Positions 1 through 8,898 of a DNA stretch of 32,585 bases are shown here, in pieces; positions within the stretch are counted from its first letter, which is position 1, and each line of letters opens with the position of its first letter. The position numbers and the translations under genes were made by a program. The notes beneath the pieces are model-generated. The model ran no database searches, had not been told where the DNA came from, and was given only the letters and a program-made list of their open reading frames with translations. Origin of the DNA: Pseudomonadota bacterium (GTDB taxonomy: Bacteria > Pseudomonadota > Gammaproteobacteria > Burkholderiales > Burkholderiaceae_C); assembly GCA_018241325.1 (NCBI GenBank), contig JAFEEB010000070.1, positions 1 through 32,585 of the forward strand. Reading direction: 5' to 3'.

Positions 1-19
1 GCTATAATTTGAGGCTTGT

Positions 20-95
20 TCCCCGATAGCTCAGTCGGTAGAGCGCCGGACTGTTAATCCGTAGGTCCCTGGTTCGAGCCCAGGTCGGGGAGCCA
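20..95 (+). tRNA. tRNA-Asn (anticodon GTT)
   Basis: A full cloverleaf can be read. The acceptor arm TCCCCGA (20-26) pairs with TCGGGGA (85-91), followed by discriminator G and an encoded CCA at 93-95. The anticodon loop CTGTTAA gives anticodon GTT, which reads Asn codons. The T arm contains GGTTCGAGCC. A strong hairpin follows directly, so it appears to be a single-gene transcript or the end of one. Confidence 0.97.
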
Positions 96-105
96 AAATG
101 CAAGG

Positions 106-135
106 CCCCGCACATCGCAAGGTGTGCGGGGTTTT
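106..135 (+). terminator. Rho-independent terminator after tRNA-Asn
   Basis: A perfect 9-bp stem, CCCCGCACA (106-114) with TGTGCGGGG (123-131), closes an 8-nt loop and is followed by TTTT and, a few bases on, TTTTT. It separates the tRNA from the thiamine operon. Confidence 0.9.
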
Positions 136-180
136 CGCATTTTTGCCGCCCTTGTCCTGCGCGGTGCGTTATCATCGCGC

Positions 181-2242
<2,062 letters not shown>

Positions 2243-2245
<3 letters not shown>

Positions 2246-2307
2246 AACCGAATCGACCGGTTGCGCCCGCCACATGAGCGCGAACAGCTATCTATTTCAT
2301 AGTGACT
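2243..2307 (-). repeat. Dispersed ~60-bp repeat, family A, copy 1 (thiC/thiO gap)
   Basis: Read on the - strand, this gap gives CTATGAAATAGATAGCTGTT, then CGCGCTCATGTGGCGGGCGC and GGTTTCAAA. It matches the copy at 7950-8013 (GATAGCTGTTCGCGCTTGCT, GGGCGGGCGCCAAAGCC, GGTTTCATC). It fills the whole thiC-thiO gap, which argues that an in-frame ATG at 2274 is part of the repeat and not the thiO start. Confidence 0.7.
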
Positions 2308-2309
2308 CC

Positions 2310-3590
2310 ATGACACCATCGCTGCACATCGGCATTGCCGGCGCCGGCCTGCTGGGGCGCCTGCTGGCCTGGCGGCTGGCGCGCGCCGGACATGCGGTGC
2401 AGGTGTTCGATGCGGCCATCGGCCCCGGCCCGGTGTTTCGCAGCCAGGCGCCGGACGTCGGCCATGTGCCCACCGCCGCTGGCTTTACGGCAGCGGGCAT
2501 GCTCAGTCCGATCGCCGAACTGGACAACGCCGAGCCCGCGGTGGCGGCGCTGGGCTGGCGCTCGATTGAACTGTGGCGGCAGATCGTGGCCGCCTTGCCC
2601 ACGCCGCAACCTCTGCTGTCCGTGCAAGGCAGCATGCTGCTGGCGCACCGGGGCGATGCGGGTGCGGCGCAGCGCGTGCTTGATCGCCTGGCGCATGCCG
2701 CGCGCTCGCCCGAGTGGCCTGGCGGGCACGGCGCCGCCACCGCCTTGCCCATGGATGGGCTGCGCCAGTTGGAGCCCGCCATCCAGGGCCCGGCGCAGGC
2801 CTGGCTGCTGCCCGGCGAGGGACACATCGACACCGTGGCGACGATGACCGCCCTGCACGCGGACGCGCCCGGCGTGCGCTGGCATTGGGGCGCGCCGGTG
2901 GCCCGCGTGCAGGCCGGCGAGGGCGGTGCGGCGCTGTTTTTGGCGAATGGGCGGGTTGTGGCGTTTGATGCCGCGATCGACGTGCGCGGCGTCGGCGCGG
3001 GTCGTCTTGCTCCCTCGCCCCTTTGGGGAGAGGGTGGGGGTGAGGGGCCAGCTGCGTTGGTTGGGCTCACGCCGCTGGCCCCCACCCCGACCCTCCCCCA
3101 GCGGCGGAGGGAGCTCCCGCACCCCAGCCCTCTCCTGCAGGCGAGAGAAGGGCCCATGCCGGTGCGCGGCGTGCGCGGCGAGATCATCGGGCTGGACTGC
3201 CCCGGCCACGGGTTGACGCGCCCGGTGCGGCTGCTGCATCCGCGCCACCGCGTGTACATCGTGCCGCGCTCGCCCGCCAGGCTGCTGGTGGGCGCCAGCG
3301 AGATCGAGAGCGAGGACCGCTCGCCCGTCAGCCTGCGCAGCGCCGTCGAGCTGATGGCGGCCGCGCACAGCGTGCTGCCGGCCCTGGCCGAGGCGCGCAT
3401 CGTGCGCCTGGACGTGAACCTGCGCCCCGCGCTGCCCGACAACAACCCGCGCATCGTTCACACCCGCGGCACGCTGGCCATCAACGGCCTGTTTCGTCAC
3501 GGCTGGCTGCTGGCGCCGGCGCTGGTGGAACAAGCCTTGCAGCAAACCGGCTGGGCGCTGCCGATGACCGCACCAACGGAGCTCGCATGA
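2310..3590 (+). CDS. thiO: FAD-dependent glycine oxidase ThiO, with an in-frame repeat insertion
   Basis: 426 residues from the ATG at 2310. ThiO oxidises glycine to the imine (dehydroglycine) used by ThiG for the thiazole ring. The Rossmann motif GIAGAGLLGR lies at the N-terminus, and RGVRGEIIGLD plus a C-terminal GLFRHGWLLAPAL match the D-amino-acid-oxidase fold of ThiO. The usual length is roughly 350-380. The excess is a stretch of about 49 residues encoded at 3003-3150 that is pure low-complexity repeat DNA (SPLWGEGGGEG, PTLPQRRRE), placed between AIDVRGVGAG and PVRGVRGE. No stop is introduced. Whether the protein tolerates it is unknown. The stop overlaps the thiS start by 4 nt (ATGA), so thiS is translationally coupled. 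Confidence 0.9.
   Translation: MTPSLHIGIAGAGLLGRLLAWRLARAGHAVQVFDAAIGPGPVFRSQAPDVGHVPTAAGFTAAGMLSPIAELDNAEPAVAALGWRSIELWRQIVAALPTPQPLLSVQGSMLLAHRGDAGAAQRVLDRLAHAARSPEWPGGHGAATALPMDGLRQLEPAIQGPAQAWLLPGEGHIDTVATMTALHADAPGVRWHWGAPVARVQAGEGGAALFLANGRVVAFDAAIDVRGVGAGRLAPSPLWGEGGGEGPAALVGLTPLAPTPTLPQRRRELPHPSPLLQAREGPMPVRGVRGEIIGLDCPGHGLTRPVRLLHPRHRVYIVPRSPARLLVGASEIESEDRSPVSLRSAVELMAAAHSVLPALAEARIVRLDVNLRPALPDNNPRIVHTRGTLAINGLFRHGWLLAPALVEQALQQTGWALPMTAPTELA
3008..3156 (+). repeat. GC-rich REP-like repeat cluster, family B, inside thiO
   Basis: Two inverted units are present: CTCCCTCGCCCCTTTGGGGA followed by GAGGGTGGGGGTGAGGGG (3010-3048), and CCCCACCCCGACCCTCCCCC through GCGAGAGAAGGGCCC (3080-3156). 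The CCCTCNCCCC / GGGGAGAGGG pairing is typical of REP elements scattered in Proteobacteria. The insertion keeps the reading frame open. A related cluster lies in thiDE at 7408-7556. Confidence 0.85.
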
Positions 3591-3814
3591 GCGACTTGGA
3601 CTCGTCCCAAACTGTGGCCATCCAGGTCGATGGCGCCGCGCGCCAGGTGGCTGCGGGCACCACGCTGGCGCAACTGGTCGATGCGCTGGGCCACGCGCCG
3701 CAGGCCGTCAGCACGGCCGTCAACGCCGAGTTCGTGGCGCGGGCGGCACGGCAAAATCGCGTGCTTCAGGCCGGCGATCAGGTGCTGCTGTTTCAGCCCA
3801 TCGTCGGTGGATAG
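3587..3814 (+). CDS. thiS: Sulfur carrier protein ThiS
   Basis: 75 residues with a ubiquitin-like ThiS profile (VAIQVDGAARQVAAG near the N-terminus, then AVNAEFV) and the C-terminal tail LLFQPIVGG. The terminal Gly-Gly is the site that is adenylated and converted to thiocarboxylate for delivery of sulfur to ThiG. The ATG overlaps the thiO stop. A decayed second copy with the tail LLMQPIVGG lies at 5301-5430, beyond the transporter gene. Confidence 0.95.
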   Translation: MSDLDSSQTVAIQVDGAARQVAAGTTLAQLVDALGHAPQAVSTAVNAEFVARAARQNRVLQAGDQVLLFQPIVGG

Positions 3815-3821
3815 ACACGCG

Positions 3822-5252
3822 ATGGATTCCAATCGAAAAAAACTCGGGATGGGCGCGCTCACCGCGCTGGTGGTGGGCTCGATGGTGGGCGGGGGCATTT
3901 TCTCGATCCCGCAGAACACGGCGGCCAGCGCGGGCGTGGGCGCCACGGCGCTGGCCTGGGGCATCACCGGCGTGGGCATGCTGGCGCTGGCTTTCGTGTT
4001 CGTCAACCTGGCGCTGCGCCAGCCCAAGCTGGACTCGGGCATCTACGCCTATGCGCGCGCCAGCTTCGGGCCGTTCGTGGGCTTCAGCTCGGCCTGGGGC
4101 TATTGGTTCATGGCGGTGCTGGGCAACGTGGGCTATTACGTGCTGCTGTTCAGTACCCTGGGCCACTACTGGCCGGTGTTCGGCGATGGCAATACGCGGG
4201 TGGCGGTGGCCTGCGCGTCGGTCATGCTGTGGGGCACGCACGCGCTGGTGCTGCGCGGTGTGCGCGAGGCGGCGCTGATCAACCAGGTGACGACCGCCGC
4301 CAAGCTGGTGCCGCTCTTGCTGTTCGTGGTGCTGGTGGCGCTGGCCTTTCAGCCTGGCGTTTTTCAGGCCGACGTGTGGGGCCGCGCCAACCCGCGGCTG
4401 GGCAGCGTGCTGGAGCAGGTGCGCGGCATGATGTTGGTCACGGTGTGGGTGTTCATCGGCGTGGAAGGGGCCAGCGTGTATTCGGCCTACGCCAGGCGTC
4501 GGGTGGACGTCGGGCGCGCCACGCTCACGGGCTTTTTGTTCGTGCTGGCGCTGCTGGTGGCCGTCAGCCTGCTGTCGATGGGGGTGATGGCGCAGCCCGA
4601 GCTGGCCGCGCTGAAGAATCCGTCGATGGCCTACGTGCTGGAGCGCGCCGTCGGCCCCTGGGGCGCCGCGTTGATCAGCGTGGGCTTGTTCATCTCCTTG
4701 TCGGGCGCGCTGCTGTCGTGGCTGATGCTGTCGGCCGAGACGCTGTATTCGGCCGCGCGCGACGGCGCGGCCCCGGCCTGGCTGGCCCGCGAGAACGCCC
4801 GCGGCGCGCCGGCGGCGTCGCTGTGGCTGACCAGCGCATCGGTGCAGCTGTTCCTGTTGGTGACGCTGGTCAGCGAATCGACCTACCTGTCGCTGGTCAA
4901 CCTGGGCACGGCCATGATCCTGCTGCCCTACACCGGCGCCGCCGGCCACGCGCTGAACGTGGCCTTGCGCGGCGAGAGCTATCACGTGGGCGAAGGCCAG
5001 CGCCGGCGGCGCGATGCGGCGGTGTCGGCGCTCGCGCTGCTGTACGCGCTGTGGCTGGTGTATGCCGGCGGCGTCAAGTATCTGCTGCTGGGCTGCCTGC
5101 TGTATGCGCCCGGCGCGCTGCTGTATGCCTGGGCGCGGCGCGAGCATGGGCGGGCGGTGTTTTCGCGCCGCGAATGGGCGGGCTTTGGATTGCTGGTGCT
5201 GGCCGCTGGCGTGGCGGCGCTGGGCTTGCGCCAAGGCTGGTTGAGTCTGTGA
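3822..5252 (+). CDS. Amino-acid permease of the APC superfamily (arginine:ornithine antiporter-like)
   Basis: 476 residues from the ATG at 3822, 7 nt after the thiS stop. It is an inner-membrane protein with about 12 hydrophobic segments. The first helix carries GSMVGGGIFSIPQN, the unwound substrate-binding motif of the basic amino acid/polyamine antiporter (APA) family, and FIGVEGASVYSAYA matches helix 6 of ArcD/YdgI-type antiporters. Members exchange arginine for ornithine or carry related cationic amino acids. Substrate is inferred from family only. It is not a thiamine gene by family, yet it sits between thiS and thiG, apparently as a later insertion flanked by an intact and a broken thiS. 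Confidence 0.85.
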   Translation: MDSNRKKLGMGALTALVVGSMVGGGIFSIPQNTAASAGVGATALAWGITGVGMLALAFVFVNLALRQPKLDSGIYAYARASFGPFVGFSSAWGYWFMAVLGNVGYYVLLFSTLGHYWPVFGDGNTRVAVACASVMLWGTHALVLRGVREAALINQVTTAAKLVPLLLFVVLVALAFQPGVFQADVWGRANPRLGSVLEQVRGMMLVTVWVFIGVEGASVYSAYARRRVDVGRATLTGFLFVLALLVAVSLLSMGVMAQPELAALKNPSMAYVLERAVGPWGAALISVGLFISLSGALLSWLMLSAETLYSAARDGAAPAWLARENARGAPAASLWLTSASVQLFLLVTLVSESTYLSLVNLGTAMILLPYTGAAGHALNVALRGESYHVGEGQRRRRDAAVSALALLYALWLVYAGGVKYLLLGCLLYAPGALLYAWARREHGRAVFSRREWAGFGLLVLAAGVAALGLRQGWLSL

Positions 5253-5255
5253 TGC

Positions 5256-5300
5256 TGCTATTTGTATAGCTCGTCGCGCTTGACGGGTAAGGTCTGGAGC
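5256..5300 (+). repeat. Dispersed repeat, family A, copy 2
   Basis: CTATTTGTATAGCTCGTCGC followed by GCTTGACGGGTAAGGTCTGG matches the family core (CTATTxxxTATAGCTGxxxGCGCTTGATGGxTxxGxGCT). It starts just after the transporter stop and ends where the thiS remnant begins. Confidence 0.75.
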
Positions 5301-5430
5301 ATGAAAACACTTGAAACGACGACGTCCAATGATGACGCGGCTGAGGCGATCGGCATCCACCTTGACAGTGGCGCGCACGCGCGCGGTCGCTTGAGGCGAC
5401 GCGGTGTTGCTGATGCAGCCCATCGTTGGT
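5301..5430 (+). pseudogene. thiS: Degenerate thiS remnant
   Basis: The 3' part (5395-5430) translates as GDAVLLMQPIVGG, matching the C-terminus GDQVLLFQPIVGG of the intact ThiS; about 31 of 39 bases agree. The 5' part, from the ATG at 5301, reads in another frame as IGIHLDSGAHARG, which resembles AIQVDGAARQVAAG at the ThiS N-terminus. The central part (roughly 30 residues) is missing and the two pieces are out of frame, and the Gly-Gly is followed by more codons in place of a stop. It appears to be an old, divergent copy and not a recent duplication. It sits between the transporter and the quinone reductase. Confidence 0.75.
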
Positions 5431-5461
5431 GGGTGTGCGCTGCGGCGCGGGGGCTTGTGGC

Positions 5462-6055
5462 ATGAATGCTCTGTTCGTCATTGGTCATCCAGCCGCCGGC
5501 AGCTTCAGCCACGCCATGGCCAATGCGGCGCGTGAAGTGCTTACGGGCGCCGGCTGGCGCTGCATTTGGCACGACCTGTACGCCGAAGGCTTCAATCCGC
5601 TGCAGTCGGTGCCTGAAAGCGGCAACGTGACCTCCGATGACCCATTGGTCGAGGCACATTGCACTGACTTGGCCGCAGCGGACCTCATCCTCGTGTTTCA
5701 CCCCAATTGGTGGAGCCAGCCGCCGGCCATCGTCAAGGGCTGGATCGACCGGGTGTTTCGGCTGGGAACGGCCTACGAATATCCCGCTGGCGTGGCGTTG
5801 GACGGTGTGCCGCGCGGCCTGCTGCGCGCGCAGCACGCACTGGTGTTCAACACGTCGAACACGCCACCGGTGCGCGAGCGCGCCGTTTTTGGTGACCCGC
5901 TTGAGTCGCTGTGGCGCACGGCGGTGTTTGGCCTGTGCGGGGTGAGCAGCGTCAAGCGGAGCATGGTTGGCCCCATGGCGAACAGCAGCGACGCGCAGCG
6001 CGCCCAGTGGCTCCATGACGTGCGCGCGATGGTGCGCGAAATTTCGCAGGTGTGA
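5462..6055 (+). CDS. NAD(P)H:quinone oxidoreductase, flavodoxin-like fold
   Basis: 197 residues. It belongs to the Flavodoxin_2 family (KefF/MdaB/NQO1-like), soluble flavoproteins that reduce quinones by two electrons. [18 protein letters not shown] gives the first strand and the flavin-phosphate loop, and [20 protein letters not shown] is the hallmark central motif. The ATG at 5462 is chosen over an upstream in-frame GTG (5426), which falls in the thiS remnant. The stop at 6053-6055 overlaps a possible GTG start of thiG (6052). It has no known role in thiamine synthesis and is probably co-transcribed by position. It could relate to redox supply, but that is speculation. Confidence 0.85.
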   Translation: MNALFVIGHPAAGSFSHAMANAAREVLTGAGWRCIWHDLYAEGFNPLQSVPESGNVTSDDPLVEAHCTDLAAADLILVFHPNWWSQPPAIVKGWIDRVFRLGTAYEYPAGVALDGVPRGLLRAQHALVFNTSNTPPVRERAVFGDPLESLWRTAVFGLCGVSSVKRSMVGPMANSSDAQRAQWLHDVRAMVREISQV

Positions 6056-6057
6056 CG

Positions 6058-6882
6058 ATGTCTGAACGATTGAAAGAGCTTTCGGTGCACGATGATGATT
6101 GGCATGTGGGTGAGGTGAGTTTGCGCAGCCGCTTTTTGCTCGGCACGGCGGGCTACCCATCGCCGCAGGTGCTGGGCGATGCCATTGCCGCATCGGGCAC
6201 GCAGATCGTCACCGTGGGCCTCAAGCGCCAGCTGGCCGCGGGCGGCGACAACGGCTTTGTCGACATCATCCGCGCCGCCATGCAGGCGCAGGGCGCGCGC
6301 CTGCTGCCCAACACCGCCGGCTGCACCACCGCGCGCGAGGCGGTGCAACTGGCCCACATGGCGCGCGAGCTGTACGACACACCCTGGATCAAGCTGGAGG
6401 TGGTGGGCGATGATTACACGCTGCAACCCGACCCGATTGAGCTGGTGGAGGCCGCGCGGCAGTTGGCCAAGGACGGCTTCACGGTGTTCCCGTACTGCAC
6501 CGACGACCTGGTGACATGCAAGCGCCTGCTCGACGCCGGCTGCCCGCTGCTGATGCCCTGGGGCGCGCCCATCGGCTCGGGCCAGGGCCTGGTCAACCCC
6601 TTTGCGCTGCGCCTGCTGCGCGATCGCTTGCCCGGCGTGGTGCTGATCGTGGACGCCGGCATCGGCGCGCCCAGCCACGCCGCGCAGGCGCTGGAGCTGG
6701 GCTACGACGCCGTGCTGCTCAACAGCGCGGTCAGCCAGTCACCCGACCCGGTGCGCATGGCGGGCGCCTTCAGGCAAGCCATCGAGGCGGGCCGCGCGGC
6801 GTATCGCGCCGGCGTGATGGCCCGGCAGGACTTCGCCGTGGCCAGCACACCGGTCACGGGCAACCCTCTTTTGATCGGATAA
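6058..6882 (+). CDS. thiG: Thiazole synthase ThiG
   Basis: 274 residues from the ATG at 6058; a GTG at 6052 is an alternative start. ThiG is a TIM barrel that condenses deoxyxylulose 5-phosphate, dehydroglycine and ThiS-thiocarboxylate into the thiazole phosphate. The catalytic Schiff-base lysine is in WIKLEVVGD (Lys112 in this numbering), and the phosphate-binding GAPIGSGQG is present. It starts 2 nt after the quinone reductase stop and is followed 13 nt later by thiDE. The family normally follows thiS directly; here two unrelated genes intervene. Confidence 0.96.
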   Translation: MSERLKELSVHDDDWHVGEVSLRSRFLLGTAGYPSPQVLGDAIAASGTQIVTVGLKRQLAAGGDNGFVDIIRAAMQAQGARLLPNTAGCTTAREAVQLAHMARELYDTPWIKLEVVGDDYTLQPDPIELVEAARQLAKDGFTVFPYCTDDLVTCKRLLDAGCPLLMPWGAPIGSGQGLVNPFALRLLRDRLPGVVLIVDAGIGAPSHAAQALELGYDAVLLNSAVSQSPDPVRMAGAFRQAIEAGRAAYRAGVMARQDFAVASTPVTGNPLLIG

Positions 6883-6895
6883 GGCTGTGGCGCCG

Positions 6896-8707
6896 ATGCA
6901 GCAAGCGCAAGGTGCTCCCGATATCGGAGCAAGGCCGCCCATCGTCTGGAGCATCGCCGGCAACGACAGCGGCGGCGGCGCGGGTTTGAGTGCCGATGCG
7001 CGCGCGGCCGCTGCCTTCGGCGTGCACCTGTGCCCGGTGGTGGCTGCCATCACGGCGCAGAACTCGGTCGGCGTGACGCGCGTTGCTCCCGTGGATCCGG
7101 ACGTGCTGGATGCACAGTTGGCCGCGCTGGCGGACGACATGCCGCCGGCGGCCGTCAAGACCGGCCTGCTGGGCAGCGCCGACAACGTGGCCGTGGTGGC
7201 GCGCTGGATCGACCGGCTGCGCGCGCGCGGCCCGGTGGCCCTGGTGATCGACCCGGTGGTGGGCGCGACAACGGGCGCCGCGTTTGCCGACGACGCCGTG
7301 CTGCGCGCCTACCGCGAGTTGCTGCTGCCGCGCGCCACGCTGGTCACACCCAACGAGCGGGAGGCGCGGCGGCTGGTTGGTGACGTGGGGGAGGGTGATG
7401 CTTCGCGGCCCCTCACCCCGGCCCTCTCCCCAGAGGGGCGAGGGAGGAATACCGACGCGCCGGACTTGCTCCCCCCAAAGGGGCGAGGGGGCACGGTCGG
7501 TGCGTCCGACTTGCCCCCTCTCCCCGCTGGGGAGAGGGCTGGGGTGAGGGGCACGGCGGATCAAGCACCGACCGAGACAACCATCCCCGCACTCGCGCAA
7601 GCCATGCGCGCGACAGGCGCCCAAGCCGTCGCCATCACCGGCGGTGACAGCGCGCACGCGCCGGGCCTGGCGCTCGACTGGATCGACACGCCGCACGCCC
7701 GCGGCTGGCTGGCGCTGCCGCGCATCGCCACACGGCACACCCACGGCACCGGCTGCACCTTCGCCACCAGCGCCGCCTGCGCGCTGGCGCTGGGCTTTGC
7801 GGCGGCCGACGCGCTGGTGCTGGCCAAGATGGCGACCGCGCACGCCATCGACGGCGGCCATGCGGCCGGGCAGGGCGCGGGACCGGTGGCCGCGGGTGCC
7901 GGCTTTGGCGCGTTGCCCGCACGGCTGCCGCTCATGGCTTGGGACGAAAACTTCGATTTTGATAGCTGTTCGCGCTTGCTGGGCGGGCGCCAAAGCCTGG
8001 TTTCATCAAAATCCGAGCCCATCGGCCTGTACGCCATCGTGGATACGGCCGAGCGCGTGCGCCAGGTGGTGCAGGCGGGCGTGTGCACGGTGCAACTGCG
8101 CATCAAGACCCCCGATGCGCCCGACGCGGCGTGGCGTGCCGCGTTGCGCGAATCCATCGTGCAGTCGCTGGCAGCATGCCGTGCGGCCGGCGCCACCCTG
8201 GTCGTCAACGACCACTGGCGCCTGGCGGCCGAGCTGGCTGGTGGTGATCGCCGGCAACTGGCCGTGCACCTGGGCCAGGAAGACCTGCTGGCCCTGGGCG
8301 CGGCCGGTCGCCTCGAGCTGGCGGCCAGCGGGCTGCGCCTGGGCATCAGCAGCCACAGCCTGTGGGAGTTGTGCCGCGCACGCGCGCTGGCACCCTGGTA
8401 CGTGGCCTGCGGCCCGGTGTGGCCCACGCTGACCAAGGCCATGCCCTGGCAGCCGCAAGGGCTGGACAACCTGGCCTGGTGGGTGCACATGGCCGGCGTG
8501 CCGGTGGTGGCCATCGGCGGCATCCTGCAAGAGCAGCAGGCCGTGCAGGCCGCGCAAAGCGGCGCGGCCGGCGTGTGCGTGGTGCGCGGCCTGGGCGCCC
8601 AGCCCGCGCACACGGTGCCCGCATGGCAGGCGGCGCTGGCGGCGGGCCGCGAGCTGGCGCGCCTGCCGGTGCCCGCGCTGCCGCATCCGTCACTCCTGAA
8701 TCAATAG
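6896..8707 (+). CDS. thiDE: ThiD-ThiE fusion: HMP/HMP-P kinase + thiamine phosphate synthase
   Basis: 603 residues from the ATG at 6896 (a GTG at 6887 is also possible). Residues ~17-345 are a ThiD ribokinase-like kinase, with SIAGNDSGGGAGLSADARA, VTPNEREARRL and the catalytic GTGCTFATSAA. Residues ~375-580 are ThiE, with YAIVDTAERV, VQLRIK, VVNDHWRLA, CGPVWPTLTK and a VVAIGGI strand near the end. ThiD phosphorylates HMP-P and ThiE joins HMP-PP to thiazole phosphate. Two oddities: about 56 residues at 7393-7560 are encoded by REP-like DNA inside the kinase domain, and the linker between domains (about residues 352-372) is encoded by a family A repeat. No usable start for a separate ThiE is visible after the linker, so a single polypeptide is expected. 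Confidence 0.93.
   Translation: MQQAQGAPDIGARPPIVWSIAGNDSGGGAGLSADARAAAAFGVHLCPVVAAITAQNSVGVTRVAPVDPDVLDAQLAALADDMPPAAVKTGLLGSADNVAVVARWIDRLRARGPVALVIDPVVGATTGAAFADDAVLRAYRELLLPRATLVTPNEREARRLVGDVGEGDASRPLTPALSPEGRGRNTDAPDLLPPKGRGGTVGASDLPPLPAGERAGVRGTADQAPTETTIPALAQAMRATGAQAVAITGGDSAHAPGLALDWIDTPHARGWLALPRIATRHTHGTGCTFATSAACALALGFAAADALVLAKMATAHAIDGGHAAGQGAGPVAAGAGFGALPARLPLMAWDENFDFDSCSRLLGGRQSLVSSKSEPIGLYAIVDTAERVRQVVQAGVCTVQLRIKTPDAPDAAWRAALRESIVQSLAACRAAGATLVVNDHWRLAAELAGGDRRQLAVHLGQEDLLALGAAGRLELAASGLRLGISSHSLWELCRARALAPWYVACGPVWPTLTKAMPWQPQGLDNLAWWVHMAGVPVVAIGGILQEQQAVQAAQSGAAGVCVVRGLGAQPAHTVPAWQAALAAGRELARLPVPALPHPSLLNQ
7408..7556 (+). repeat. GC-rich REP-like repeat cluster, family B, inside thiDE
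   Basis: Three units: CCCCTCACCCCGGCCCTCTC with AGAGGGGCGAGGGAG (7410-7445), GCTCCCCCCAAAGGGGCGAG (7468-7487), and CCCCCTCTCCCCGCTGGGGA followed by GAGGGCTGGGGTGAGGGG (7514-7552). The first and third are inverted with respect to each other. The cluster is translated in frame as PLTPALSPEGRGR and similar stretches, a peptide signature often produced by REP insertions. Confidence 0.88.
7950..8013 (+). repeat. Dispersed repeat, family A, copy 3 (ThiD/ThiE seam)
   Basis: GATTTTGATAGCTGTTCGCG continues into CTTGCTGGGCGGGCGCCAAA, GCCTGG and TTTCATCAAAATCC; the ATTTTGAT and ATCAAAAT ends are inverted. It is translated as the linker FDSCSRLLGGRQSLVSSKSE between the kinase and synthase domains. Confidence 0.85.
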
Positions 8708-8748
8708 CTGGCGGCGCTTCATGGACAGGCGCCAGCACTCATCTTGGC
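8697..8748 (+). repeat. Dispersed repeat, family A, copy 4
   Basis: CTGAATCAATAGCTGGCGGC continues into GCTTCATGGACAGGCGCCAG and CACTCATCTTGG. The AATAGCTG-GCGCTT-GGCGCCAG order matches the other copies. It supplies the last codons and stop of thiDE and ends where the thiD remnant begins. Confidence 0.75.
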
Positions 8749-8749
8749 C

Positions 8750-8880
8750 ATGAACACGATGACATCGCGCTCCGTTCGGGTGCGCACCATCGCCGGCAGC
8801 GAGGTCGGCCCACATGCGGTCAACACATCCGCGCGCACGCGGTCAAGTTCGGCATGCGGGAGGCCCCGAGATCGCGCGCG
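8750..8880 (+). pseudogene. thiD: Degenerate thiD remnant
   Basis: Two blocks match the intact thiD at 13668-14498. Bases 8773-8802 agree with 13682-13711 at 29 of 30 positions (the VRVLTIAGSD start of the kinase). Bases from about 8812 to 8878 match 13866-13935 (GAHAVKVGMLHAPEI region) with scattered differences. About 155 bp between the blocks are missing. An ATG at 8750 would give MNTMTSRSVRVRTIAGSEVG, then the frame leaves ThiD. It lies directly after thiDE and before the accessory cassette; the intact gene is on the far side of that cassette. Confidence 0.88.
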
Positions 8881-8898
8881 CGTTGGGTCGAGCCGTCT

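Noticed and set aside
2274-2309. Upstream start of thiO at 2274
   Set aside because: The 12 extra codons are encoded by the family A repeat, whereas the ATG at 2310 is directly followed by the FAD-binding motif.
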